Origin: Mesocentrotus franciscanus
Lineage: Eukaryota; Echinodermata; Echinoidea; Camarodonta; Strongylocentrotidae
Assembly (NCBI GenBank): GCA_037976565.1
Contig: CP137668.1
Location: 32,040,264 to 32,104,263 of the forward strand
Length of the DNA stretch: 64,000 nucleotides
Direction of reading: 5' to 3'
Position numbers and translations under genes: made by a program. The notes beneath the pieces were generated by a model. That model was not told where the DNA came from and did no database searches. It was given only the letters and a program-made list of their open reading frames with translations. Positions 44,648 through 54,495 of the stretch are shown here, piece by piece. Each line of letters opens with the position of its first letter. Positions within the stretch are counted from its first letter, which is position 1.

Positions 44648-45780
44648 CGACCCCTGCTCCACTAAGCTCGGTCCCCGAGCTTAACTCATCCAACCATTAA
44701 CAAATCCAACAAGCTGAACTCCAAAATTCAAAACTGTATAACTTTATGGAGGTAATTACAAAACGAATATACCCCCCACAATAACTTTAACATTCCAATG
44801 ACCATTACTAACACTCCTACCTTCTGTAATGTCAAAACAATTTACCACCTACTTTACTACTATATTCCTAATTCTTAAAATTTCCACACCGTTTAACCAA
44901 ATTATCAGCACTGGTTTTTGCTAAAGCTTCGGTCTATAAACCCACCAGGTTTAATACACAAAAATCACAAATAATATAACAAAATCAAGTGGCAGTACCA
45001 CCACTATTATAGTGTCAATGGGTTTGCATTATGACCTAACACAAAAAAACATTATACAGGTTCTTCCCTGTTGGACAAATAAATCCGTTTAAATCTTAAC
45101 AAACCTATGAATGATCACAAATACACCATTGTTTTAGCAATAACTGTCCATTATCAAAATTCTATAATTCTAAAATAATAAACAAAAATGGTAATTGATA
45201 CCAAATTGGCTTAAAGTCCTTTGCCAAAATTGAACCACCTAACTAATGTCCATGCATGCACCAAAAACAGTGCCTCAAGTCTCTTCTAAAAACTCATAAA
45301 CAGCTTAGCGTCCATATCCCAACTAAACATAATACAAGCTCGATATGACTATACTATGCCTACTTTTGAAATTACAAATGTCCCCTCGTTCCGTGTAGAA
45401 AATACTGTCCGCTACGCTTTTCTTTATTCTCTCCGATCTACCAACTTGCAATCTCGAGCCCAATCTTCTGCTGAACCGCCTCGTAGCAACAAAAATGTTC
45501 ATATACGGTTGACCAATGTTCCACCGAGAATTCCAAAATGCAGAACCGATTGTTTGCAAAGGTTTGGACCCAATCATTAGCGAAATCATAACAGCAATGT
45601 ATCATGTCTAATAAAAGTAATCGGGACGGCGTCTGTTTCGTCTTGGATAGCACTTTCGCCCCACTGATTTGTCTTTAGCTTGGTCCCTCACTGGAACATC
45701 GGTAGACCCCCAACTTCTATCTGGTGTCTGATTAGCCCAGTTCGCCCTAGAAACCGTCTGATCATTCACGTCACTAGCCT
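44648..45780. other. Retrotransposon region between pol and the 3' LTR
   Basis: AT-rich; no frame that I recognise and nothing env-like. A modest purine stretch (GGAGCAGGGG in element sense) next to the 3' LTR may be the polypurine tract. Confidence 0.5.
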
Positions 45781-45784
45781 CTGC

Positions 45785-46270
45785 TACCAGTGGATCTGCC
45801 ATCTCATCTCTACCAGGGGACTGGTTGAGGACCTCCCTTCCAAAATTGATGCTTCTGTTGGCTCAGCCTCTGCTACCAGTGGATCTGCCATCTCGTTGTC
45901 TCTACCAGGGATTGGTTGAGGACTTCCTCTTCCAAAATTGATGCTTCTGTAGGCTCAGCCTCTGCTACCAGTGGATCTGCCATCTCGTTGTCTCTACCAG
46001 GGGATTGGTTGAGGACCTCCCCTTCCAAAATTGATGCTTCTGTTGGCTCAGCCTCTGCTACCAGTGGATCTGCCATCTCGTTGTCTCTACCAGGGGATTG
46101 GTTGAGGACTTCCTCTTCCAAAATTGATGCTTCTGTAGGCTCAGCCTCTGCTACCAGTGGATCTGCCATCTCGTTGTCTCTACCAGGGGATTGGTTGAGG
46201 ACCTCCCTTCCAAAATTGATGCTTCTGTAGGCTCAGCCTCTGCTACCAGTGGATCTGCCATCTCGTTCTG
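45785..46270 (-). repeat. 93-bp tandem repeat at the C-terminal end of pol
   Basis: About five units, each 31 codons, reading MADPLVAEAEPTEASILEEE then VLNQSPGRDNE. Units vary slightly (EEE/GE) and at least two contain one-base frame changes. The repeat directly follows the integrase tail. Confidence 0.92.
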
Positions 46271-47950
46271 GACCTCATCCTGCCTGTTTGCTCTGCCAGG
46301 TTGAAATTCCCATACAGGTCGCTGCACCCCAGTGTACGGCTTCAACCGGTCTACATGAACGACCACTAGTTTAGCCCTTGGTTTCAGCTGCAGTCGTACA
46401 GTCACATCTGATAACCTCGTCACAATGAGATATGGCCCAAGCCATTTCGTCTGTAGCTTTGGACAGCGGCCCTTCTCTCGCATCTTTCGCCTGAGCCATG
46501 CATACTGTCCAACATTGAATGAGGTGCTTTGTGCTCTCAGGTCGTAGTACCGCTTCTGCTTTCTGCACGCCTGACCCAGTCTTGCACGTGCTCGCTCATG
46601 TGCTCTCCGCATCCGCATCCTCAGCTTCTCTGCATAATCTGTCCTTACTACGTCACTGTCAGTATCATCTGGTGCAGCAAGGTCGCCCGGCATCATCACC
46701 TCTCTCCCTAACATTAGCATGTTAGGTGTTTCTCCTGTTGACGCCTGTGGACTGCCACGGTATGCACATGTAGCGAAAGGAAGGAGCTGGTCCCAATCCT
46801 TCTCTTGCCTCTCTACATCGAGAAGCGCAGCAATTGTATCCACCAGCGTGCGGTTATATCTTTCAATGAGCCCATCGGACTTCGGGTTATAGGCGGTGGT
46901 CCTCGTCTTGGTTACCCCAAGCAGATTGCATACTTCTCGGAAGACTTCTGAGACAAAATTCCGGCCCTGGTCTGAGTGAACGAACCTCGGTACGCCGAAA
47001 CGACAGATGAACTCCACCACCAGCTTCTCTGCAACGGTTTCTGCTCTTTCGTCTGGGATGGGGTACGCTTCCATCCATTTGGTAAAGTAGTCTCCGATGA
47101 CTAGGACGTACTTGTTGCCTTGTTTGGTTCTCGGCAATGGACCCAAGATGTCGAGGGCTACTCTCTCCATCGGGAAACCGCTGATTCGCTGTTGCAATGG
47201 TGCACGTGGTGTTCTACCAGCACACTTCCTTCTAGCACAAACATCGCATTCCCTCAGCGCAGAACGGATGTTGACTGCCATTCCAACCCAGTAATACCTG
47301 AGCCTGGCCCGACCCAATGACTTGGCGACTCCGAAGTGACCACCAGTTAGAGATGCATGGACCTCCTGAATTACATCCCTTATGAGCACTCTTGGTAGTA
47401 CAATCTGCTTCCTGACAATGGTGCCGTCTGCTGACTCCCATCGGCGTACCAAGACATCGTTGCTCATCTCTAGTGCATTCCAATGCTCTAACAACTGTCT
47501 TGCGTTTTGGGACCATGATGCTGCTTCTTCGTCAGTTGGTCTTTCTGCTCTCAATTTGGCAGCTCGGACTGGCTTGATGTTTTCATCCTGCTCTTGTAGG
47601 CTTCCAATGTCAGGAGTCTCAACTGCTTCGTCTGCCAGCGCCCTGACATGTTCTGCCGATTCCTCGTCATTCCGCCCACACTGCTTACACGGTCGGCGCG
47701 ACAGCCCATCAGCATTGCCGTGACTCCGCCCCGGTCTATGATGGATCTCAAAATCGTATTCGAGACCAACTCCAACCATCGTGCGAGCTGCCCCTTGAAT
47801 CCTTGAAGCGAACCAGCCACTGCAACGACCCATGATCGGTGCGGACGACCACATGACGACCATACAGATACTGCCGAACTGTTTCAGGAATACCACCACT
47901 GCCAGCAACTCCTTCCTTGTTACGCAGTAGTTCAGCTCCTCCTTCCGCAA
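46151..47950 (-). CDS. pol: RNase H (part) and integrase segment of pol
   Basis: 599 codons. The N-terminus is RNase H (ELNYCVTRKELLAVV). The strand with VVVRTDHGSLQW lies partly in other frames because of compensating indels. HRPGRSHGNADGLSRR and then the integrase follow in frame: zinc-binding HASLTGGH...CDVC, catalytic D in LDILGPL, D in VHSDQG and E in GLIERYNRT, and a GPY/F-type end (KWLGPYLIV). No chromodomain. The C-terminus runs into the 93-bp repeat. Confidence 0.9.
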   Translation of the reverse strand: MRKEELNYCVTRKELLAVVVFLKQFGSICMVVMWSSAPIMGRCSGWFASRIQGAARTMVGVGLEYDFEIHHRPGRSHGNADGLSRRPCKQCGRNDEESAEHVRALADEAVETPDIGSLQEQDENIKPVRAAKLRAERPTDEEAASWSQNARQLLEHWNALEMSNDVLVRRWESADGTIVRKQIVLPRVLIRDVIQEVHASLTGGHFGVAKSLGRARLRYYWVGMAVNIRSALRECDVCARRKCAGRTPRAPLQQRISGFPMERVALDILGPLPRTKQGNKYVLVIGDYFTKWMEAYPIPDERAETVAEKLVVEFICRFGVPRFVHSDQGRNFVSEVFREVCNLLGVTKTRTTAYNPKSDGLIERYNRTLVDTIAALLDVERQEKDWDQLLPFATCAYRGSPQASTGETPNMLMLGREVMMPGDLAAPDDTDSDVVRTDYAEKLRMRMRRAHERARARLGQACRKQKRYYDLRAQSTSFNVGQYAWLRRKMREKGRCPKLQTKWLGPYLIVTRLSDVTVRLQLKPRAKLVVVHVDRLKPYTGVQRPVWEFQPGRANRQDEVQNEMADPLVAEAEPTEASILEGRSSTNPLVETTRWQIHW

Positions 47951-47967
47951 TGTTCGGCTCGAGTATG

Positions 47968-48933
47968 CTACAACTCTTTCAACTCCATCCTGAACTTGCG
48001 AAAGGACTGCCCGATACCGGTGTCACTGGCATCAGTATCCAAGATATAATCGCCATCTGGGCAGGGATAGGCCAGAATGGGTGGGGACAACAACCTCTGC
48101 TTGAGTTCATCGAAAGCGGCCTGACACTCCTCCGTCCACTCGAATCTTCGATTCTTCTCCATCAGCTGGTGCAGAGGTTTGGCGATGCTAGCAAACCCCT
48201 CTACAAACTTCCGGTAATATGATACCAGCCCGATGAAACTCCTCATTTCCTTGGTGGTTCTTGGTGTAGGCCACTGCTGAATGGTTGCTGTCTTGTCTGG
48301 CTCTGTCGTCACTCCATCTGCTGACACAATGTGCCCTAGGTACCCAACACTGGTGCGAAACAGCTGGCACTTGGACGGTTTGAGCTTCAACCCAGCTTCA
48401 CGCAGTCGCTGAAAAACCACTCTGAGACGTGACAGCTCCTCCTCCACCGTCTTGCCGAATACAATCACATCGTCCAAATACACCAGCAAGGTCTCCCACG
48501 TCAAGCCTGCCATCACCCGATCCATCAACCGCTCAAATGTAGCTGGTGCGTTGCATAACCCAAAGGGCATCACTCGCCAGGCATACAGCCCGCCATTTGC
48601 GATGAATGCTGATTTCTGCTGAGCCTGTTTGTCCAGTTGCACTTGCCAATACCCACTAGCTAGATCAAGAGTGGAGAACCACTTTGCCCCGCTTAGTGCA
48701 TCCAGCGTGTCATCGATTCTTGGGAGCGGATAGGCATCCTTCAGCGTAACAGCATTCAATTGACGGTAGTCCACACAGAACCTCTTGCTGCCATCCTTCT
48801 TGGTGACGAGAACCACGTTGGACGCCCACGGACTACTTGTTCGTTCGATCGACCCCTGTGAGAGCATCTGATCTAACTGCTTGTCGATCTCCTTCCTTTG
48901 TTCAAATGGATGTCGTCTCTGTGCTTGCCGCAC
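47968..48933 (-). CDS. pol: Reverse transcriptase segment of pol
   Basis: 321 codons. Motifs in order: SPWASNVVLVTKKDGSKRF, VDYRQLN, YPLPRIDDTL, FSTLDLASGYWQV, the PFGLCNAPATF motif and the catalytic VYLDDVIVFG box, then the connection YLGHIVSADG and the start of RNase H (DTDASDTGIG). Just after DTGIG the frame breaks by one missing base, so the RNase H domain continues in another frame. Known role: copies the element's RNA to DNA. Confidence 0.92.
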   Translation of the reverse strand: MRQAQRRHPFEQRKEIDKQLDQMLSQGSIERTSSPWASNVVLVTKKDGSKRFCVDYRQLNAVTLKDAYPLPRIDDTLDALSGAKWFSTLDLASGYWQVQLDKQAQQKSAFIANGGLYAWRVMPFGLCNAPATFERLMDRVMAGLTWETLLVYLDDVIVFGKTVEEELSRLRVVFQRLREAGLKLKPSKCQLFRTSVGYLGHIVSADGVTTEPDKTATIQQWPTPRTTKEMRSFIGLVSYYRKFVEGFASIAKPLHQLMEKNRRFEWTEECQAAFDELKQRLLSPPILAYPCPDGDYILDTDASDTGIGQSFRKFRMELKEL

Positions 48934-49193
48934 TGGCCTCGCGTCACCAGTATCAATCGTGTGCGGACTAGATCAGTTCTGCCGATATCCATTGACCCTT
49001 CCGAGAAGATTCCGCCAAAATCTTGTAGCAGCTCCGCCACTTGGGGATGGTACAGCTCTGGAATATCTTTGATGCTACGCCCAAGCAGCTCCGTCAAATG
49101 TGTTGGCACACCATTGCCAACAGTCACGTTTCCGTCACGTTTGATCGTCTCGACAGACTCAGCTTCTGGTAGCGGGGTCAAGCAGGCCATCAT
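48873..49193 (-). CDS. pol: Pol segment just upstream of reverse transcriptase
   Basis: Reads MMACLTPLPEAESVETIKRD then HLTELLGRSI and ELLQDFGGIFSEGSMDIGRT, the typical pre-RT linker. After DLVR the frame is lost by one base, and the RT continues in the next frame. Confidence 0.7.
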   Translation of the reverse strand: MMACLTPLPEAESVETIKRDGNVTVGNGVPTHLTELLGRSIKDIPELYHPQVAELLQDFGGIFSEGSMDIGRTDLVRTRLILVTRGQCGKHRDDIHLNKGRRSTSS

Positions 49194-49744
49194 AGTTCCC
49201 GTTTCACTATCCTCTCCTCCTTTGTTGGATTGTAAACCCGTACTGGCAGCAAATCAGCATCCGTCCCGACTACAGCCCGTGCAATTAGCAAGCCCTTATT
49301 CATGATTTCTGTCTGGTCGGTAGGTGCTTCAAGGAGACCAAGCCCAGTGATCTGTTTCTGCTTAATACCTGCCACCACGCCCTTCAAGATCGCCTCCTGA
49401 CCTGGAGGAACTATACTGGTTTCGCATGCTACTACTCTGCAGCAGAGTGGCTGGCCCCTGGAATCTCTGCATGGAATCGTCTCCCATGGTGTCTGCAACT
49501 CCATCTTGCGGCAATCAAGCACTGACTGCGTTTGCATCAGGAATTCTAGCCCAATGATTCCCTCATTCTTCAAATTAGCAACCGTCACCTCCACCATAAA
49601 CAGCAAACCTCCCAGTTGAATCTCCGCTGTCGTTCTTCCCTTGGTCTCGAGTGGACTACCATCTGCCTGATGCACCGTACGAGTTTCGCTGCAATACCGG
49701 TGTCCTTGATTCCTCGATCTTGTCGAAAATTGTGTCAGACACAA
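49190..49744 (-). CDS. pol: Pol segment between protease and reverse transcriptase
   Basis: Contains GLLFMVEVTVANLKNEGIIG and LEFLMQTQSVLDCRKMELQT, the usual C-terminal half of a gypsy protease and the linker to RT. It ends at KREL-stop, where a one-base frame change at a GGG run separates it from the next segment. Confidence 0.7.
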   Translation of the reverse strand: MCLTQFSTRSRNQGHRYCSETRTVHQADGSPLETKGRTTAEIQLGGLLFMVEVTVANLKNEGIIGLEFLMQTQSVLDCRKMELQTPWETIPCRDSRGQPLCCRVVACETSIVPPGQEAILKGVVAGIKQKQITGLGLLEAPTDQTEIMNKGLLIARAVVGTDADLLPVRVYNPTKEERIVKREL

Positions 49745-50120
49745 ATGACTGTGATGAACCAGTATCGATCAGGAGCGTGATGGGCTGCCCATTAATCTTG
49801 GACTGGATGAAGAGTCCCTGGCGTTTGCTGTCTTCGGATGACCCAACTGGCCGAATTTGCTCTACTTGCTCTTGCCTCCCCCACTGCCTTTCACCAACCT
49901 GACTTCTACGCGAAGCTGGTCCTTGATACTGTTGACTGCTCACTGGTATCTGCTCGACATTTTGTGCTTCGGGCAATATCTCCAACCGTGGCCAACTCTT
50001 TTGCAATTGTAGCACTTCCGCCGATCTGCGCCTGCACTCACCGGTATGTTGTTGAGAGGCTGCATTATTGGATATGTGCATTCTTGTCGCCAATGCCCCT
50101 GTTGACCACAGTTGAAACAT
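49656..50120 (-). CDS. pol: Retroviral-type aspartic protease segment of pol
   Basis: The useful part is about 49,656-49,960, beyond the overlap with gag. It contains GLFIQSKINGQPITLLIDTG with the catalytic LIDTGSS motif, then FVSDTIFDKI. The frame relative to gag corresponds to a -1 shift, compatible with programmed frameshifting or a one-base deletion. The frame is lost after FDKIEES, where the next segment continues in another frame. Confidence 0.8.
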   Translation of the reverse strand: MFQLWSTGALATRMHISNNAASQQHTGECRRRSAEVLQLQKSWPRLEILPEAQNVEQIPVSSQQYQGPASRRSQVGERQWGRQEQVEQIRPVGSSEDSKRQGLFIQSKINGQPITLLIDTGSSQSFVSDTIFDKIEESRTPVLQRNSYGASGRW

Positions 50121-51466
50121 TTGTCGTTCTGGTATCCAGGCAGTGAAGTAGCTGGTGCTCTTGTGCCCGTTGCAATTCCAGTTGGCCTTGCTCCCGATTG
50201 CTTGGCAGACCCCACTCTTGAAATCAGCTCTTCCACCACTTTCGTCATCTTGCTCACAGCGCCTTCCGTCTCCTTCGTCGATCTGTTTGTTTGCTGATCT
50301 CCGCCATCCTCCAACGTTCTGCTATATCTCTGCGGTCGCCCGTCATATCTCTCTGTTTCCATCTTTAGAAATGCTTCTGTGCTCAGGGCTGCTTCAATCG
50401 CATCATCCAATGTGCGGGGTTGTGCACGAAACAGACCCTCTCGTACCTCCGGCCTCACAACTGCATCCATAAAATGGCTTCTGGCTAACCGATCTTGCCC
50501 GGCCTCGTCGAACTCCTGGTACGCTAGCGCTGTTAGCTCCCGGATACTCTGACCCAACTCCTGCAGCGTCTCCTTTGATTTCCTCCGCCTGGTCCGCAGC
50601 TCAGCCAAGAAGATTTCTGACTTCCCCGCTGGGCCAAACCTCTGCTTAAGCCTGCTGACCAGCTCGCTGTACGTTAATTTCCTTCCTGTTTGCTGAACGA
50701 GTACTTTTACTGCTGGGCCTCTCATGCTGGCAGCCAAATACCGCAGTGCTTCATCCTCTGACCATCGATTAACTCCTGCACAGGCCTCAAAATGACTCAA
50801 ATAGTCAAGAATCGGCCCTTTACCATCGAATCGATCTGGTGTCATCCGCAGTCGGTCACTATTTCTAAATCTTGGTTGGTATCTGCTTTCATTCCACAGC
50901 TCTGGTCTGCGCCATGGTGTGCCAGCCGTTGGTGTCACTGATGTCTTTACTCCACCACCTACCAGAACTTCATGCTGTGTTGCAAACTGGTCGTAATTTA
51001 CTGGTATCTCACGATTACTCTGCTCAACCCTTATTTGATGGCCACTAGTCGCTGCTCCGTCCTGCCATTGTTGATTGCCGACACCCAACTTTGGTGTTGA
51101 GACTGGTGGTTCCCTGTGGCTGCCATATCCGTTACCATCCACTTGTCTGCCTTCCGGAATCGAGAAATCGTTGGGGAATGACGGGGGTAACTCGATGCTT
51201 CCATCTGAGTGCCTTGCGAGCGTGGCAGGAACATCTCGTCTTCCAGATGGCTCTTTCATTACCCTGGATTTCTGGGGTATACCACCATGCTGCGCTGGTA
51301 TGCTACTCTTTGGAGTTGGATGTGGTGTTCTTCCCATTGATGCTCGCAGATCACGCATCATCATGTCGATTTCGGCCATACCGTGGTCTAGCTGCATCCA
51401 GATCTCCGCTGGTGTTTGCTGATTCGCATTTCTCCGCGTTGGTTGGTCCATCATGTACTGCTCCAT
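49940..51466 (-). CDS. gag: Gag polyprotein, 508 aa, intact
   Basis: Structural protein of the retrotransposon particle. The middle holds a retrotransposon Gag/capsid-like region (residues about 210-380, 'FEACAGVNRWSEDEALRYLA', 'LKQRFGPAGKSEIFLAEL'). Near the C-terminus are two CCHC zinc knuckles, CFNCGQQGHWRQEC and CYNCKRVGHGWRYC, which bind RNA. It starts 24 nt downstream of the PBS in transcript direction. It ends in a different frame from the protease, as in elements using a -1 ribosomal frameshift. No internal stop. Confidence 0.92.
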   Translation of the reverse strand: MEQYMMDQPTRRNANQQTPAEIWMQLDHGMAEIDMMMRDLRASMGRTPHPTPKSSIPAQHGGIPQKSRVMKEPSGRRDVPATLARHSDGSIELPPSFPNDFSIPEGRQVDGNGYGSHREPPVSTPKLGVGNQQWQDGAATSGHQIRVEQSNREIPVNYDQFATQHEVLVGGGVKTSVTPTAGTPWRRPELWNESRYQPRFRNSDRLRMTPDRFDGKGPILDYLSHFEACAGVNRWSEDEALRYLAASMRGPAVKVLVQQTGRKLTYSELVSRLKQRFGPAGKSEIFLAELRTRRRKSKETLQELGQSIRELTALAYQEFDEAGQDRLARSHFMDAVVRPEVREGLFRAQPRTLDDAIEAALSTEAFLKMETERYDGRPQRYSRTLEDGGDQQTNRSTKETEGAVSKMTKVVEELISRVGSAKQSGARPTGIATGTRAPATSLPGYQNDKCFNCGQQGHWRQECTYPIMQPLNNIPVSAGADRRKCYNCKRVGHGWRYCPKHKMSSRYQ

Positions 51467-51472
51467 TGCCGA

Positions 51473-51490
51473 ATCCCACTTCTGACACCA
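51473..51490 (-). other. Primer binding site, tRNA-Leu type
   Basis: Two bases inside the 5' LTR the element reads TGGTGTCAGAAGTGGGAT. This complements the 3' end of animal tRNA-Leu (TGGTGTCAGGAGTGGGAT expected) with one mismatch. The tRNA sequence is from memory. Confidence 0.75.
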
Positions 51491-51492
51491 TG

Positions 51493-52042
51493 TGTAGCGC
51501 CGGCTCTGTCAGGATATGCCGAGCTAGGCCGTGCTGTCCGTTTGGTCGTAATTTGCGACCGTGGCTCATGAAGCTAATTATTTGTTATTAAACTAATACC
51601 AATATTTCCTTACTTAATTCGCGATTCCACATACACAAATAACTCGGCAAACATTTACTTGCGTTTAGTAAGCTTCAGCTCTTTAATCGTCCAATCGTCC
51701 TGTATCGGCTTTCAACATGAGCATAAACATTGAAAATAACAACATTTAACCGCAGGAAACGCACATATATTTATCTGCGTATCCGCACATATGAAAAACA
51801 GTGCACCTTTCAAAACCCAATTGTAACTGGCCCGCACTTAATGATTCTTCAACTATTCAGAACAAATTACCCATCAAATTGTCTGAAACCACTAGAACAA
51901 CAATTTGATATAGTCTGTATTTGAATTTAATACCAAAACAAAATCCCATATCCAAAATTCCTCCAAAGCAGGGCAACCGCCATCAATCGATCCATCCCAT
52001 CCTTACAATCGATCCTCAACCCATCAACCCAATTTCGCTACA
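51493..52042 (-). repeat. 5' LTR of the gypsy element
   Basis: 550 bp. It is the upstream LTR because gag-pol reads leftward from it. Confidence 0.95.
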
Positions 52043-52560
52043 ATATATTAGCAAGTGTAATTTATGGAGCACATGTAGAGGTTGATGGAGCACATCTCCA
52101 AGGCGATTTACATATACTGACACAAAATGATGAATATGAGTCAGAAATGAATATGTCAAGTACATCAATGCTTTCTCTGAGGAGTTATTTGGTGCGATTA
52201 CACATGACATTTATACACATGACGTTAATATAATTGAGAAAATATACATATATTAGCAAGTGTAATTTATGGAGCACATGTAGAGGTCGATGGAGCACAT
52301 CTACAAGGCGATTTACATATACTGACACAAAATGATGAATATGAGTCAGAAATAAATATGTCAAGTACATCAATGCTTTCTCTGAGGAGTTATTTTGGTG
52401 CGATTACAGATGAAATTTATACACATGACGCGAATATAATTGAGAAAATAAACATATTTTAGCAAGTGTAATTTATGGAGCACAGGTAGAGGTTGATGGA
52501 GCACATCTCCAGGGCGATTTATTTAATTGAGAAAATATACATATATTAGCAACTTAACTA
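52043..52560 (-). repeat. 203-bp satellite, right arm, part 2
   Basis: Continues the array interrupted at 44,097, about 2.5 copies, and runs into the right terminal inverted repeat. Confidence 0.92.
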
Positions 52561-52731
52561 AGCCTAGATCTAGTATAGTATACCGTATCGGATCGTATAT
52601 GCAACATACACGATATCAGTATGCGCATATAGATCTACTACATGTTCGATGGATTTGTACATACGGCGCGCTAGCTCAGCTCTGCGACGGCTGACGTCAC
52701 GATATGAATATTCATTATAGACCTGTAGGTG

Positions 52732-53920
52732 AGCGGGGTATTCGAATAGAAGTAGATCTTTGTTGATCATGTGATCATTCACAATAATAATCATTCTACA
52801 TCATAAAAGTGGTGCTGGACAGAACCAATTGGTATTCATGTCCAGGCTAGGCCCTTAACCTTTGTAGTCAGGAATTGATATATTCCAGGGGCGGTATTCT
52901 GAGTACGATTTTATCTCTAAAATATTATTCCTTATTAATATAGTTGGTATCGTATTGTTATGTATTGTTATAATTATGCATTTTGTTTTTGTATGTTTTT
53001 TTTTTTTTTTTTTTTAATGTAGATTATAACTTCCGTGCCAAAAATTTTGCACTTTTTTTTTTAATAATAATAATTACAACTATATATTTCGGGCCACTTT
53101 CATGAGAATTTGTTGAGCAAATCGTATACTTTTGGCGTACCTATAGCACTCGGTGCGTGAACATAGCTTGCATGACTTTGGCGTAACGTAGCCGCTAATC
53201 GTGCGCCCTTGATTGCATTTGATGTTACAGCTATGCTTCATATATTTTAGTTCACGTACTTTATGTCTGTAATTAATTATGTTATTTCGATAATGCATAT
53301 ATTGTTCTTTGAAATAAACACAGGTTAAAGGCAAAGACCAGTTTTGGAAACGCCCCTCTCTCAAAAAAATGAAATGGAAGCTCTCATTACCAATCATGTG
53401 AAAGAATATGTTTTGACTAATACGTGATGATACAAAGTTGCCGGGAAAGTCGGAAAACCGCCTAATAAATGATATATTTGGTAAATTATTATATCTATTG
53501 GGACCAAATAGATATCGCGCACGTGGTCGCGTAGTCCCATATACATCTTTCTGTGTACAGTGCTTGTAACTTTACCAAGACTGGGCCATTTTTAGGATCA
53601 TTCGCTTTTCCTTTATATATAAAGGTTACTATCTTGTTCGAATGGTTCTAGGCTTATTTATTTCAATAAATCATATTCAAACAGTTGTTTGCTATGACGA
53701 ATTGATTGTCATCACAATAGTGACAGAAAGAGAGGGGGGAAATAAGGTTTGCGACAAACAGGGAAGATTTAATTTAATAGACAAGTATGGGCATAAAAAT
53801 TGTTTCGGCAGGAACTACTTCAGTTTAAGACTTACGGTTGTACTGAAAGTATGTATAAGCAGGGAGTTGGAATGGATCCCTGGTATAAGTTTTTAAATAA
53901 TGATAAGTCATATTCATGTG
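52732..53920. other. No gene seen
   Basis: AT-rich, with a T-run near 52,998. Short open frames (53,080-53,397; 53,642-53,896) show no recognisable motif. Confidence 0.45.
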
Positions 53921-54271
53921 CATGACCCTCTCTCTCTCTCTCTCTCTCGCCGCTCTCTCTATATTTTCTCTCCCCCACTCTCGAATAGTTACACGAACCT
54001 CTATCCTCGCCCACTCCCCCACCCAAACGATTTGTTTATAAGAGTTGTGGATTCAGATTGTTCATGATCATTTCATAATGTAATGACAACTAATATTTGC
54101 ACACCTATGGGATCGGAATGTTCCCACCTTCCCATGGTTTCCCGTGAGATGTATGTTGCTAGTCTGAAAATGCAGAACCTTTCAATAAATTTTCAGATGT
54201 ACGTCAATGTGAGCTGCACGTCAGTGCGAATCTTATCATAAGACACGTTGAAATAGGTGGGTATGATGCGC

Positions 54272-54495
54272 GTTGCACACGAGGCGTCATTTCGATTGCG
54301 TCATTACCTAGCAATACGCCAATCAAACCTGCGAAGGTAAGTGATGCATACGCCAGTAATTAACGTAATGCTTGCACGGTTCATGGTTGCATTTTCTTAT
54401 ATTTTTGAAGATGGCACTACTCTCACATAAAGCGTCAAAGGCCGCGCTAGTCGCTGACGCAGACCTCCGTCAGCAAATGACGCCTCGTGTGCAAC
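54272..54495. repeat. Inverted repeat of 21 bp enclosing 182 bp
   Basis: GTTGCACACGAGGCGTCATT and its perfect reverse complement bound the segment. Possible MITE or palindrome remnant. Confidence 0.8.

Larger units (their letters stand above)
44098..52042 (-). mobile_element. Ty3/gypsy LTR retrotransposon, 7,945 bp
   Basis: Two 550-bp LTRs starting TGTAGCG and ending CGCTACA enclose minus-strand gag and pol. The domain order protease, reverse transcriptase, RNase H, integrase identifies Ty3/gypsy. A 4-bp ATAT flanks both sides inside the satellite. Removing the element restores the satellite sequence 'acatatattagcaag'. The LTRs differ at two positions (both A on the left, G on the right), so insertion was recent. 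There is no envelope-like frame. Pol is broken by several single-base frame changes. Confidence 0.95.
38704..52731. mobile_element. Large terminal-inverted-repeat (foldback-like) element with satellite arms
   Basis: The left end CACCTACAGGTCTATAATGA and about 190 bp inward match the right end (52,545-52,731) in inverted orientation almost base for base. Inside each end, 203-bp satellite units run inward in mirror orientation (38,883-40,000 on the left; 43,628-44,097 and 52,043-52,560 on the right). No transposase frame is present. Removing the nested LTR element leaves about 6 kb. The architecture resembles foldback-type elements such as sea urchin TU or fly FB, but I cannot assign the superfamily, and no convincing target duplication is visible. 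Confidence 0.75.

Noticed and set aside
46151..46568. Small frames overlapping the integrase
   Set aside because: Shadows of pol in other frames or strands.
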